Origin: Acetobacterium woodii
GTDB lineage: Bacteria > Bacillota > Clostridia > Eubacteriales > Eubacteriaceae
DNA length: 64,000 bases
Reading direction: 5' to 3'
Assembly: GCA_016213825.1 (NCBI GenBank)
Contig: JACQZP010000024.1
Location: 48,027-112,026 of the forward strand
Positions 9,642-18,888 of the stretch are shown one piece after another; positions within the stretch are counted from its first letter, which is position 1; each line of letters begins with the position of its first letter. Under the pieces are notes generated by a model. That model did no database searches. It worked only from the letters and a program-made list of their open reading frames with translations, and was not told the origin of the DNA. A program made the position numbers and the translations under genes.

Positions 9642-9914
9642 TTATGAAACTAACAGTGCGCCATCAGTTTCATCCTCATCTAGTAATACAATTTTTACAC
9701 TTTGAGTTAAAAGATCGGAATAACTGAAAGACAATTTCTGTTCTTTTCTTTTATCCTCTTGAACTCTTACGGTAAAAATACTGGGATAAGTGCTTTCAAT
9801 TACCCCTTCTTTTTGGTAGAGTTTTTTCTTGCTTTTATGCGCTTCAAGTTTGACTCGTCTGCCAAGATAATTTTCCACCTCGCGTCTAATGTCCATAATG
9901 GTTGCTTTTGGCAT
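9642..9914 (-). CDS. veg: Veg-family small protein
   Basis: Protein of 90 aa matching the Veg (DUF1021) family: MPKATIMDIRREVENYLGRR, followed by KLEAHKSKKK and PSIFTVRV. Veg in Bacillus is a highly expressed small protein linked to biofilm gene control; its biochemical role is unclear. I choose the ATG at 9914 rather than the GTG at 9923 because GAGAGGTG then lies at proper distance. It is expressed alone with its own terminator. Confidence 0.85.
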   Translation of the reverse strand: MPKATIMDIRREVENYLGRRVKLEAHKSKKKLYQKEGVIESTYPSIFTVRVQEDKRKEQKLSFSYSDLLTQSVKIVLLDEDETDGALLVS

Positions 9915-10101
9915 GAACTTCACCTCTCTGTGGTTTTCTCTAAATTAGTATAACACAGATATGGTGAAAAGTAAAATTTTTTATTATAACAATACCTGGT
10001 TTTTTTGTCAACATGTAATTTTGATTTTCGTTTACATTTTGTTTATCGTTTACATTTCTTAAGTTTTTATCTACATAAAATTCTTTTTCAATCTGTTTTT
10101 A

Positions 10102-10833
10102 TCATGGTTGTCTCTTATATGCATTCGGATCTGGATCTGGAGTTTCATTAAACACCGAATACATTTCCATCCCATATCTCAGGGCATCCACAATCCGCAT
10201 CGGGTTATGAAGCCAGATAGCATCATCAAACTGAGTTATCACTTCAAACGACTCAAATCCCCAGGTGCATAAAACCGGCAGCATTCCGGCGTTAACGGCG
10301 GTTTCGTAGTCAACGGTAGAATCGCCGACATAGAGACATTCTTCGGGTTTTACGCCCATTTTTTCAGCCAAGGCCAGGGTCGTGGCTGGATTTGGTTTTC
10401 TGAGATCCTCTTTAGTAAAACCCACCACATCGACAAAATGATAATCTTTAAACAGCCCCCTGACCAAAGCTTTTGCCTCCCGATCAGGTTTGTTGGTACA
10501 AACCCCAAAAGGAATCTCATTTGCTGTCAAGTAATCCAACAGTTTCGTTATTCCTGGATAAGGCTTAGTTTTTTTTAAATAATTGCTGGCATACTCCGCC
10601 CGCACCATGTCTGTCAGTTCATTCACAAATCCTTCAGAATCTCGATGTTCTTCCGGCATGGCATCTCTTGTTAAATTTCTGATGCCACGTCCAATCAGTT
10701 TTTTCCCGTCTTCATAGGAATGAGTTGGGAATTGATGAAATTTCATGATCGCATTAGTGGAATCAATTAGATCTTCAAGGGAATTAACCAGTGTCCCGTC
10801 TAAGTCAAATACAATACCTTTATACTTATGCAT
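10102..10833 (-). CDS. HAD-superfamily phosphatase (phosphoglycolate phosphatase-like)
   Basis: Protein of 243 aa when started at the ATG at 10833, which has AAGGAGG five bases upstream; a longer frame runs into the palindromic repeat and is unlikely. HAD motif I is FDLDGTLVNS (Asp nucleophile and acid/base), motif II is VCTNKP, and motifs III/IV are KPNPATT and YVGDSTVDYETAVNAG. The helical cap after motif I is of the Gph/PGP type. The substrate could be phosphoglycolate, pyrophosphate or another small phosphate ester. The C-terminal tail (ETPDPDPNAYKRQP) is extra. No operon partner is visible. Confidence 0.8.
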   Translation of the reverse strand: MHKYKGIVFDLDGTLVNSLEDLIDSTNAIMKFHQFPTHSYEDGKKLIGRGIRNLTRDAMPEEHRDSEGFVNELTDMVRAEYASNYLKKTKPYPGITKLLDYLTANEIPFGVCTNKPDREAKALVRGLFKDYHFVDVVGFTKEDLRKPNPATTLALAEKMGVKPEECLYVGDSTVDYETAVNAGMLPVLCTWGFESFEVITQFDDAIWLHNPMRIVDALRYGMEMYSVFNETPDPDPNAYKRQP

Positions 10834-10868
10834 GTCATCCTCCTTATTATCTATTGCATGTTTAGGCG

Positions 10869-11029
10869 TTTGCGAAATTAAAAAAATCGAACAACGGTTG
10901 CTTTGAGTGCAGTTTCCACAAACAATTTCGTAACGTGTAGGCGAACAGTTCATCGAATTTTCTGCCGAACAGTATCGAAATTGTTTCGTGCGAAATTGCG
11001 CACAAAGCTAACGGCACTTTCGCAATTAC
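10869..11029. repeat. Palindromic intergenic repeat, copy B
   Basis: Second copy of the element at 8107-8251. Here AACAATTTCG (10921-10930) and CGAAATTGTT (10976-10985) are perfect inverted arms, and the ends TTTGCGAAATT and TTTCGCAATT are also inverted. It lies between the divergent HAD and LUD genes, upstream of the LUD promoter. Confidence 0.7.
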
Positions 11030-11077
11030 CTATATTGCAGGTTTGTTATTATTATACCCTAATTTTTTTATTTAATT

Positions 11078-11106
11078 TTGTTTTTTTAATTGCTTTGGAT
11101 TATAAT
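11078..11106 (+). promoter_or_regulatory. Promoter of the LUD-pheA unit
   Basis: TTGTTT (11078-11083), a 17-nt spacer and TATAAT (11101-11106) lie about 30 nt before the TTG start at 11137. This is a housekeeping-type promoter. Confidence 0.6.
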
Positions 11107-11136
11107 AAGATTATTCTTTTCTCTGGAGGTTATATT

Positions 11137-11772
11137 TTGGGTTACAAGGAAGATAATTATCTGAATCTCAGTAAATCTTTAATTAAAAAAATGAACAAAC
11201 GAAATTTTGAGGGCTATTTTTGTCAATCGGCCGATGAGGCTCTGGAACTCGCTTTGTCATTCATTCCTAAGGGTGTCACCGTCACCCATGGTGGTTCCGA
11301 ATCGATTAAGGAACTTGGCCTGCTTGATGCCGTTAAGAACGGCGATTATCAATATATCGACCGCAGTCTTGCTAAAACACATCAGGAAAAAAGAGAAGTC
11401 GTTGCTCAGGGAGTTTTAGCTCATACCTTTATTACTGGAACCAATGCCATCACCATGGATGGAGAACTGGTTAATGTCGATGGTTTCAGCAATCGGGTGG
11501 CACTGATGTGCTTTGGTCCCGAACAAGTGATCGTTATCGCCGGTATCAATAAGGTGGTCGCCAATGTGGCTGCTGGCGTTTATCGGGCCCAGAATATTGC
11601 CGCTCCCGTCAATGCGATTCGCATCAATGCCAAAACACCCTGTTATGATACCGGAAATTGCGCCCAATGTCACTCGGATGACTGTATGTGTGCAAACATT
11701 GTCGTAACCAGGCACAGCCGTGCTCCTGGCCGGATTAAGATTATTCTGGTCGGGGAAAATATTGGTTACTGA
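11137..11772 (+). CDS. LUD-domain protein (LutC/YkgG-like)
   Basis: Protein of 211 aa in the LUD (DUF162) superfamily. I start at TTG 11137 because GGAGG precedes it at normal distance and the predicted promoter is just upstream; there is no ATG before residue 19. Family features include TVTHGGSESIKELGL, TGTNAITMDGELVNVDGFSNRVA and a Cys-rich tail CYDTGNCAQCHSDDCMC. LUD proteins include subunits of lactate-oxidising LutABC, but a solitary LUD protein like this one has no fixed role. It lacks LutA and LutB neighbours and is instead 1 nt before prephenate dehydratase. Confidence 0.8.
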   Translation: MGYKEDNYLNLSKSLIKKMNKRNFEGYFCQSADEALELALSFIPKGVTVTHGGSESIKELGLLDAVKNGDYQYIDRSLAKTHQEKREVVAQGVLAHTFITGTNAITMDGELVNVDGFSNRVALMCFGPEQVIVIAGINKVVANVAAGVYRAQNIAAPVNAIRINAKTPCYDTGNCAQCHSDDCMCANIVVTRHSRAPGRIKIILVGENIGY

Positions 11773-11773
11773 G

Positions 11774-12688
11774 ATGACGAATCAATCTAATCCCTTGAAT
11801 GCTTCGATTCCACTAAATGCTTTAAAACAAGCATTTTCTGCCTATCCTCAAACAATCAAAAAAGAACCTCGGGTGGCTTATGCCGGCACCCGGGGTTCTT
11901 ATGGCGAAGAAGCCAGTCTGGCGTTTTTTAAAAATACCGGTGAATTATTTCCCTTTAAAACCTTTGAGGATGTTTTTACAGCCCTTAATCAAGGAACTGT
12001 TGACTATGGAGTGCTTCCCATCGAAAACTCATCGACTGGCTCCATTGCCGCTGTTTATGATCTGCTTTCCCGTTATCAGTATTATATTGTGGGGGAAGAA
12101 GAAATTCGCGTTCATCATTGTCTGTTAGCTCCCAAAGGAGCCAGTTTTGAGACTATCGAAGCTGTATACTCCCATCCCCAGGGATTTTCCCAATCTCAGG
12201 AATTTCTCGACAATTACCCCCATTGGCAGTGTATCCCCTATTACAATACAGCCATTGGAGCTGCTCATGTGGCCGAGCAAAACGATCCCGGAATGGCCGC
12301 CATTGCCAGCCGACGGGCCGGGGAAATCTATGACCTGGAAATTTTAGCGGAAAACATCAATTTTTCCCAAACCAATGTCACCCGATTTGTGGTCATTTCC
12401 CGGGAGATTGAACTTTTCGAAAATCCCAGCCGGGTCAGCATTGCTTTTCGTCTGCCCCATCGTCCCGGAGCACTTTATGAAATCATTGGGATTTTTTCAG
12501 TGTTTTCTCTGAATTTATGTAAGATCGAATCCCGGCCACTGTTAAAAGAGAACTGGGAATACCTGTTCTTTATTGATTTTACCGGCAATATTTCCCAGAA
12601 CACCCTGGTCAATCTGCTGCCGATTATTCAGGAAAAGGTCGAGTACTTTCAGTTTCTAGGGTATTATCCGCAGTTTCAAGAAAAATAA
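11774..12688 (+). CDS. pheA: Prephenate dehydratase with ACT domain
   Basis: Protein of 304 aa converting prephenate to phenylpyruvate in phenylalanine synthesis. The catalytic domain starts VAYAGTRGSYGEEASLAFF (residues ~38-56), followed by GVLPIENSSTGSI, HPQGFSQSQEF and the NVTRFVVIS motif with the key Thr-Arg-Phe. A C-terminal ACT domain (RLPHRPGALYEI and IESRPL) should bind phenylalanine for feedback control. There is no chorismate mutase domain. The ATG at 11774 follows the LUD stop by 1 nt, so translation is probably coupled. A ~35-residue N-terminal extension precedes the conserved domain. Confidence 0.93.
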   Translation: MTNQSNPLNASIPLNALKQAFSAYPQTIKKEPRVAYAGTRGSYGEEASLAFFKNTGELFPFKTFEDVFTALNQGTVDYGVLPIENSSTGSIAAVYDLLSRYQYYIVGEEEIRVHHCLLAPKGASFETIEAVYSHPQGFSQSQEFLDNYPHWQCIPYYNTAIGAAHVAEQNDPGMAAIASRRAGEIYDLEILAENINFSQTNVTRFVVISREIELFENPSRVSIAFRLPHRPGALYEIIGIFSVFSLNLCKIESRPLLKENWEYLFFIDFTGNISQNTLVNLLPIIQEKVEYFQFLGYYPQFQEK

Positions 12689-12726
12689 TCGTACTAAAAA
12701 TAATTTAATTAATCGCTGATCACAAC

Positions 12727-12776
12727 AAAACCCCAGGTTTTTTCGACCTTTCCTCGTCGTTAAACCTGGGGTTTTT
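12727..12776. terminator. Bidirectional terminator after pheA
   Basis: The arms AAAACCCCAGGTTT and AAACCTGGGGTTTTT form a stem flanked by A and T tracts, between pheA (+) and the convergent zinc-ribbon gene (-). Confidence 0.85.
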
Positions 12777-12789
12777 ATTATGTTTTTGC

Positions 12790-13119
12790 CTAATCATAAA
12801 AAGTCATTCGAACCTGGCCATTGGCATCAACCGCCGGGCTGTAATCGTCGGAGTGACACTTGGGGCATCGGGCTTTGGCACTAAATCGATAATACCCGTT
12901 CTCACAGGCTCCGGCGATGGCTTCAATCGTTTCAATCTTTTCCGATTTCGCAAGAGCGGGATTCTGATCATTAATTTTTGCTTTAATTTCTTCCGATCCA
13001 ATCACTTTTTCTTCACCGCAGGTATCGCAGTGGAGTAGATAAAAACTAAATCCGCCGCCTTCCCGGACGTCAAACTCGGTCTGACACTGGTTACATCGCG
13101 CTTTAAACTGTCTGCCCAA
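12790..13119 (-). CDS. Small zinc-ribbon protein of unknown function
   Basis: Protein of 109 aa starting at TTG 13119, which has a strong AGGAGG at good distance. Three Cys pairs are spaced like zinc-ribbon knuckles: CNQCQTEF (residues ~9-12), CDTC (~32-35) and CPKC (~87-90). The middle is charged and Ile/Lys rich. I do not recognise a named family. It lies between pheA and the flagellin gene and is likely monocistronic. Confidence 0.65.
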   Translation of the reverse strand: MGRQFKARCNQCQTEFDVREGGGFSFYLLHCDTCGEEKVIGSEEIKAKINDQNPALAKSEKIETIEAIAGACENGYYRFSAKARCPKCHSDDYSPAVDANGQVRMTFYD

Positions 13120-13169
13120 TTTTATCGCCTCCTAATTTAAGTTAACTATTGCTTTGCGCCAAAAATTAC

Positions 13170-14876
13170 TTAAGCCAGTAACTTCAAGATATTCTGGGGT
13201 TGCTGATTGGCCTGAGCCAACATCGACTGGGCCGCCTGAGACAGGATGTTGGTTTTGGTGAATTGCATCATTTCCTTGGCCATATCCACATCCCGGATAC
13301 GGGATTCCGAAGAGGTCAAATTCTCGGATGCCGTTTCCAGGTTCTTGATGGAGTGTTCCAACCGGTTCTGATAGGCTCCCAGCCGGGAACGTTCAGCAGA
13401 GACCTGACCAATGGCCGTATCACAGGTACTAATGGCGGCATCGGCAGCGGTCCGACTATCTACCTTTAAACCGGAAAGCCCCAGAGCGGAAGCCCGCATA
13501 TCACTGGTCTGAATATCCATGGTCTGGCCGGTATTGGCCCCCACCTGAATTGAGAAAGACTGGGCTGCTGAAGCAGAAAGATCCGGCCAAATGATATTAA
13601 AGTGCGACATTGGCTGATCCATCTCTGGAGCCCCTGGACCGGCGGATTCTGGCATGATGTCTTCGGCATTTTTAGCAGCACCACCATTTGCATCCAAGCC
13701 GATGGCAGCACCGGTATCTGTTTCAGCTCCGGCATCGAGTAGTATATTTGTCAGACCGCCATAAGAGGCATCATTTACAGCTAGGCTAAAATGCGTAGCA
13801 AACTGAGCTGCATCAAGAAAAATTGCAAACGTATTAACACTACCGAGTGCATCATCCAAAGTCGAGCCCGCATGTGTCGCCAAGTATTGAAGCACGTCTT
13901 GAACACCAGCTCCACCTGCACCTTTAATCTGTCGATCCATATACCGCACCGCTAGATAAGCCGAACCGTAATCATCACTGCTGCCATCCCAATCAGATGC
14001 CACCCCGGTTCCAAAATTGGCAACTACCCCAGTAATTGAACCAAGGGATGCCATTGCCGACTCCAACCGTTCATCGCCACCATGGGTAAACTCGGCCACC
14101 CCTTCAATAAACCAGGTGGGCAGCGCACTCATATTCGTGGTAGCCATCATCACCGCATGGGTCATCTCATGGGCGATTACCCGATCCACATATTGAGGAG
14201 CTGTTCCTCCATCTTGAGTATCAGTCGGTTGGGCATAAGCCAAATTGATTCTCAGGGTCATATCCGTTGCAGTCCCACCAACTGAAGCCGCTGTCTGATC
14301 ACTGGCGTCGTTAAAAAACTCCACCGTTAAATCAACCTTCGGTGTAGCCCCCCATAAATCACCATAGCTTGCTGAAACCAGATTTTCAGCCTCATCCAAC
14401 CACCATTTTTTAAGACTGGACATTAGATTCTGCTGATCGGCTGCATTGACCGAGGCATTCCCCTGATTAAGCAGTTTTTTGGTATTAAACTCGGTGTTGT
14501 TACCAATCCGATCCACTTCCGCAACCAGTTGATCTATTTCCTTTTGAATCTCACCCCGATCATCGGTTGTGTTGGTATCATTAGCAGCCTGTACGGATAA
14601 TTCCCGCATGCGCTGGACCAGAGAATGGGTCTCCCCTAATGCGCCTTCAGCTGTTTGAATCAGGGAAATAGCATCTTTGGCATTGGCGCCAGCTTGATCA
14701 AGCCCCCGGATTTGGCCCCGCATCTTCTCCGAAATAGCCAGTCCGGCGGCATTATCCCCAGCCCGGTTGATACTTTGACCTGAAGACAATTTTTCCAGCG
14801 CCTTGCTGGCCAGGCCATTATTCTGATTTAACTTTTGGTAGGTATTGAGAGCTGCAATGTTATGATTAATTCGCAT
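13170..14876 (-). CDS. Flagellin with zinc metallopeptidase insert (flagellinolysin)
   Basis: Protein of 568 aa. Residues 1-~140 are a standard flagellin D0/D1 (MRINHNIAALNTYQKL, LSSGQSINRAGDNAAGLAISEKMRGQ). The last ~110 residues are the matching D1/D0 (SAERSRLGAYQNRLEHSI, ending PQNILKLLA). The surface-exposed variable region between them is replaced by ~300 residues holding VIAHEMTHAVMMATT and, shortly after, PTWFIEGVAEF. This HExxH plus downstream Glu is a zinc peptidase site of the gluzincin type. Such hybrids have been described as flagellinolysins, forming proteolytic filaments. ATG 14876 is chosen for its GGGAGGTGAAAC site. No other flagellar gene is nearby. Confidence 0.9.
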   Translation of the reverse strand: MRINHNIAALNTYQKLNQNNGLASKALEKLSSGQSINRAGDNAAGLAISEKMRGQIRGLDQAGANAKDAISLIQTAEGALGETHSLVQRMRELSVQAANDTNTTDDRGEIQKEIDQLVAEVDRIGNNTEFNTKKLLNQGNASVNAADQQNLMSSLKKWWLDEAENLVSASYGDLWGATPKVDLTVEFFNDASDQTAASVGGTATDMTLRINLAYAQPTDTQDGGTAPQYVDRVIAHEMTHAVMMATTNMSALPTWFIEGVAEFTHGGDERLESAMASLGSITGVVANFGTGVASDWDGSSDDYGSAYLAVRYMDRQIKGAGGAGVQDVLQYLATHAGSTLDDALGSVNTFAIFLDAAQFATHFSLAVNDASYGGLTNILLDAGAETDTGAAIGLDANGGAAKNAEDIMPESAGPGAPEMDQPMSHFNIIWPDLSASAAQSFSIQVGANTGQTMDIQTSDMRASALGLSGLKVDSRTAADAAISTCDTAIGQVSAERSRLGAYQNRLEHSIKNLETASENLTSSESRIRDVDMAKEMMQFTKTNILSQAAQSMLAQANQQPQNILKLLA

Positions 14877-14956
14877 TGTTTCACCTCCCTTCAAAAATTT
14901 TTTGTGCTCTGTCCTTAACCAATATTTTTAGACTTACTTAACAAGCGTTCTAATAA

Positions 14957-14964
14957 TTTATCGG
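14957..14964 (-). promoter_or_regulatory. Possible sigma-28 type -10 element of the flagellin gene
   Basis: CCGATAAA on the minus strand resembles the GCCGATAT -10 of SigD promoters. The expected TAAA at -35 is poor at 15-nt spacing. This is a weak candidate only. Confidence 0.3.
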
Positions 14965-15023
14965 ACCAAGTTTAAAAAAACTAAGCAATTTCTTAGAAAA
15001 ATTATTTTTTTGCCATTTATTAT

Positions 15024-15066
15024 CAAAAAAAATACAACCCTGATGTTTCTGATTTCATCAGGGTTG
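15024..15066 (-). terminator. Intrinsic terminator after ileS
   Basis: The stem CAACCCTGATG/CATCAGGGTTG is followed on the minus strand by TATTTTTTTT, just downstream of ileS. Confidence 0.85.
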
Positions 15067-15101
15067 CCTGTCTCTTTTTTTACTTAATCACGTATTTGGT
15101 G

Positions 15102-18100
15102 TTATTTTTTTTGAAGCTGAATCGCTGTTTCATGACCATTTAAATTAAACACTTCCCCCACACCGGCTTTAATCGTAATCGTATCAGCCAGGGTTTCCGT
15201 TTTAATGAAATCGCTATAAATGTCGATCGCCCGATCCATTGCTTCGTCACTGCCATAGGTGATGTCAATCCGATCCATGACTTCATAACCATTGGATTTT
15301 CGCAGCTGCTGAATCCGTGAAACAAATTCCCGGGCACAGCCCTCATCCAACAAATCCTGGTTTAAGCTAGTATCCAAGATAATAAACTTGTTATTAAACA
15401 TCTGCACGTTAAAGCCTTCTTTGGCGGAAATCCGGATGTCGATAAAATCTTTGCGGAGTTCAAGGCTTTCGCCTTCCAACTCGATGACAAAGCTGCCATT
15501 GGCTTCCAGCTTGGCTACCACTTCGCTGGCTTCCACCGAGGCCAGAGCCTTGCCCAGCAGTTTGACGTTTTTGCCAAGAATCGGGCCAGCCACCTTGAAG
15601 TCTGGTTTTAGGGCATAATTCATAAAGTCACCGAGATTATCTTCAAAAACGACTTTTTTAATATTCAATTCCTCTTCAATCAGGACACAGAGATCACCCA
15701 AGGTTTCCCGGTATTTGCCATCGACAATAATCTTGGACAGCGGTTGCCGTACCTTGATCTGCGCCTCTTCCCGGGCGCCTCGGCCGAGGCTGACCAGTTC
15801 TCTGACCAAATCCATCGGTTCTTCAATGGCATCCTGAATCAGCGCTTCATTGGCAGTCGGGTAATCGGCCAGATGGACGGAAACACTGTCGGTCAGCTTT
15901 TGATACAGTTCTTCAGTGATATAAGGGGCAAAGGGAGCGCACAGACGGACTACTCCTTCCAGGACTTCCCAGGTGGTATTGTAAACGGCTTTTTTGTCAA
16001 CCGTCAGTTCGGTGCCCCAGAAGCGGCGACGGTTCCGGCGGATGTACCAGTTGGATAAATCTTCGTTGACAAAGTTCTGAATTTTCTTGACCGATTTGGT
16101 TAAATCAAAAACTTCCATTTCTTCGCGGACTTCTTTGACCAGCCGGTTATATTTAGATAAAATCCAGGCATCGATTTCGGGACGTTCGGCATAGGGCACG
16201 AAAAATTCACGAGGATCGATGTTGTCAGTGTTGGCGTAAAGGGCAAAGAAATGATAGGTATTTTTCAGGGTGTTAAAGAATTTGCTTTGCACTTCTTTGA
16301 TCCCCTTGACATCAAAACGGGTCGGGGTCCAGGCTGGTGATACATAAAGCAGATACCAGCGCAGGGCATCGGCCCCATATTCTTCAAACATTTCAAACGG
16401 ATTAACGGTGTTGCCCTTGGTTTTGGACATTTTCTGTCCTTCCGCATCCAGAATCAGATCATTGACCAATACTTTTTTATAAGGCGCTTTGCCGGTCACG
16501 AAGGAAGAAATCGCCAGCAGAGAGTAGAACCAGCCTCGGGTCTGATCGATCCCTTCACAGATGAAATCAGCCGGGAATTGTTCTTCCCACAGTTCTTTGT
16601 TTTCAAACGGGTAGTGATGTTGGGCAAAAGGCATGGAGCCGGAATCAAACCAGCAGTCAATAACGTCTTTGACCCGGGTCATGGTTTTGCCGCAATCCGG
16701 GCAGGTGAAATGGACATCATCCACATAAGGGCGGTGTAGCTCTATGCTTTCATCGATATTTTCAACGGCTCGCTCCACCAGTTCTTTGCGGGAACCGACG
16801 GTTTCCAGCTTCCCGCATTCGTCACAGCGCCAGACCGGTAGCGGGGTTCCCCAGTAGCGGCTGCGGGAAATCGCCCAATCATTAAGGTTTTCGAGCCAGT
16901 TACCAAAACGTTTTTCGCCGACAAAATCCGGGTACCATTCCACGCCGTTATTGTTTTCGATCAGGGTATCTTTGATCTTAGTCATTTCCAGATACCAGCT
17001 TGGTTTCGCATAATATAATAACGGAGTTTTGCAGCGCCAGCAATGGGGATAATTATGCAGCACCTTTTCTTTTTTGAACAGTTTGCCCTCAGCTTTTAAC
17101 CATTTGATGATATCGAGATCAGCGTCGATAACAAACTGACCCTTCCAGGGGGTATCGGTATATTTTCCATCCTCGGCGACTGGCTGCAACACGGGCAGAT
17201 TGTACTGACGGCCGACCTTGTAATCATCTTCCCCAAAAGCGGGAGCGATATGAACAATCCCGGTACCGTCTTCGGTGGTGACATAATCGGCACAGGTAAC
17301 AAAAAAGGCTTTTTTGTCGGGCTTCACAAACGGCATCAGCTGTTCGTATTCGACGTATTCCAGGGCTGACCCTTTCATTTCTTCCAGAATTTCATAATCA
17401 TCACCCAGTAATTTAGGTGCCAGCACCTTGGCGCAGATATAAACTTCATCGTTGCTGCGGGCTTTGATGTAATCCGCATCGGGATGAACAGCCAGGGCTA
17501 CATTGGCAGCCAAGGTCCAGGGGGTGGTGGTCCAAACTAAAAAGTATTCGTTGGCATCTTTGCGTTTAAATGCGGCGACCACCGTATTGCTTTTTATTTC
17601 CTGATAACCCTGGGCCACCTCATGAGAAGCCAGACCGGTGCCACAACGTGGGCAATAAGGCATGATCTTGTGACCTTCATAAAGAAAGCCTTCTTTATTG
17701 AACTTATCAAGAATCCACCAAACAGTTTCAATGTAGTTATTATCCAAGGTAATGTAAGGATCTTCCATATCAATGAAATAACCCATTTTGCGGCTCATTT
17801 CCTTCCATTGACTTTCGTAATTGAAAACCGATTCCTTACATTTCTCGTTGAACTTATCGATACCATAGGCTTCGATTTCCGGTTTGCTGGACAGACCCAA
17901 CTGTTTTTCAACTTCGATTTCCACCGGTAGGCCATGAGTATCCCAGCCGCCTTTACGGAGGACCCGATAACCATCCATAACCTTGTACTTACAAACCGTA
18001 TCTTTTAAGGTTCGGGCCAGGACATGATGGATCCCCGGCCGACCGTTTGCGGTGGGGGGGCCTTCATAAAAGACAAAATTTTCTTTGCCCTCCCGATTAT

Positions 18101-18200
18101 CAATGGTTTTCTGCAAAAGATTCATAGCTTCCCATTGTTTTGAGATATTGTCTTCTCTCTCGCCGATTTTTCCCTCTATTAGTGTTTTAAACTGTGCCAA
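15102..18200 (-). CDS. ileS: Isoleucyl-tRNA synthetase (long, type 2-like)
   Basis: Class I aminoacyl-tRNA synthetase of 1032 aa. The HIGH signature appears as GRPGIHHVLARTLKD (residues ~52-66) and the KMSKS loop as GQKMSKTKGNTV near residue 597. The CP1 editing region contains TTPWTLAANVALAV. The length and the GIHH form fit the eukaryote-like IleRS group (IleRS2), which tends to be less sensitive to mupirocin than the shorter bacterial type; that property is family knowledge, not seen here. It is preceded by a T-box leader and its own promoter and followed by a terminator, so it is a single-gene unit controlled by uncharged tRNA-Ile. Confidence 0.95.
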   Translation of the reverse strand: MAQFKTLIEGKIGEREDNISKQWEAMNLLQKTIDNREGKENFVFYEGPPTANGRPGIHHVLARTLKDTVCKYKVMDGYRVLRKGGWDTHGLPVEIEVEKQLGLSSKPEIEAYGIDKFNEKCKESVFNYESQWKEMSRKMGYFIDMEDPYITLDNNYIETVWWILDKFNKEGFLYEGHKIMPYCPRCGTGLASHEVAQGYQEIKSNTVVAAFKRKDANEYFLVWTTTPWTLAANVALAVHPDADYIKARSNDEVYICAKVLAPKLLGDDYEILEEMKGSALEYVEYEQLMPFVKPDKKAFFVTCADYVTTEDGTGIVHIAPAFGEDDYKVGRQYNLPVLQPVAEDGKYTDTPWKGQFVIDADLDIIKWLKAEGKLFKKEKVLHNYPHCWRCKTPLLYYAKPSWYLEMTKIKDTLIENNNGVEWYPDFVGEKRFGNWLENLNDWAISRSRYWGTPLPVWRCDECGKLETVGSRKELVERAVENIDESIELHRPYVDDVHFTCPDCGKTMTRVKDVIDCWFDSGSMPFAQHHYPFENKELWEEQFPADFICEGIDQTRGWFYSLLAISSFVTGKAPYKKVLVNDLILDAEGQKMSKTKGNTVNPFEMFEEYGADALRWYLLYVSPAWTPTRFDVKGIKEVQSKFFNTLKNTYHFFALYANTDNIDPREFFVPYAERPEIDAWILSKYNRLVKEVREEMEVFDLTKSVKKIQNFVNEDLSNWYIRRNRRRFWGTELTVDKKAVYNTTWEVLEGVVRLCAPFAPYITEELYQKLTDSVSVHLADYPTANEALIQDAIEEPMDLVRELVSLGRGAREEAQIKVRQPLSKIIVDGKYRETLGDLCVLIEEELNIKKVVFEDNLGDFMNYALKPDFKVAGPILGKNVKLLGKALASVEASEVVAKLEANGSFVIELEGESLELRKDFIDIRISAKEGFNVQMFNNKFIILDTSLNQDLLDEGCAREFVSRIQQLRKSNGYEVMDRIDITYGSDEAMDRAIDIYSDFIKTETLADTITIKAGVGEVFNLNGHETAIQLQKK

Positions 18201-18414
18201 ATTTCTACCTCCATTAAGTCTCTTTTATTGAATTCTCTTAGTTAAATTAAATGATTTAAATAAATGCCTTGAATTAATTGCTCTGAATTTAATAATATAA
18301 ATTAAATACGCTAAAACAAATAATCTCATCTCTTTTGAATAAATTAAGTTCTAAAAAATAACTACTCTAAAATAACTGTGCTCAACGATACGATTAAATA
18401 AAACCGAATAAACA

Positions 18415-18736
18415 CAAAAAACGCCCCCTGAAAAATCCAAGGGACGAAAAATCGCGGTACCACCCAAGTTGACAGCAAACTGCCCACTCTATGAAGTTAA
18501 CGATTCCCCGGGATCTCCTATCCTGATTTAACGATGGTTAATCCAGTCTCAGAAATCCTGTTCAAAGGTGATCTTCCTGAGGTATCTCTTAATAATCTCT
18601 CACCAAAATGATTATCTCTCTGTTAAAGCTTCCCACAAGACATCCTTGTCATAACATTTAATTTTCTTATTTTTGTAATGCTTTAAAAGTAAAAAGGTCT
18701 GTTTTATATTCTATCCAATATCCTTAATAAAATCAA
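18415..18736 (-). promoter_or_regulatory. T-box leader and promoter of ileS
   Basis: On the minus strand a promoter TTGATT (18731-18736), 17-nt spacer and TAGAAT (18708-18713) starts a leader near 18701. The T-box core GGGTGGTACCGCG lies at 18453-18465. It is followed by a terminator stem (CGTCCCTTGG...CAGGGGGCG) with a T run ending near 18415. The upstream half contains stem-loops where a specifier loop is expected. Antitermination by uncharged tRNA-Ile is the family mechanism. The 200 nt between the terminator and the ileS start are AT-rich with no further feature seen. Confidence 0.93.
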
Positions 18737-18888
18737 GTTTTTTGAATTCTTTATTCTAAAAATTAAGAATCTCGGTTATAATAATGATAATCAACCAATC
18801 TCTGATCAGATCAGGTAATTGCCAAACGAACTGCAATACTTATATACCCATTCACTTACCTGCTGATTAAATACAAAAGGAGTTAACT

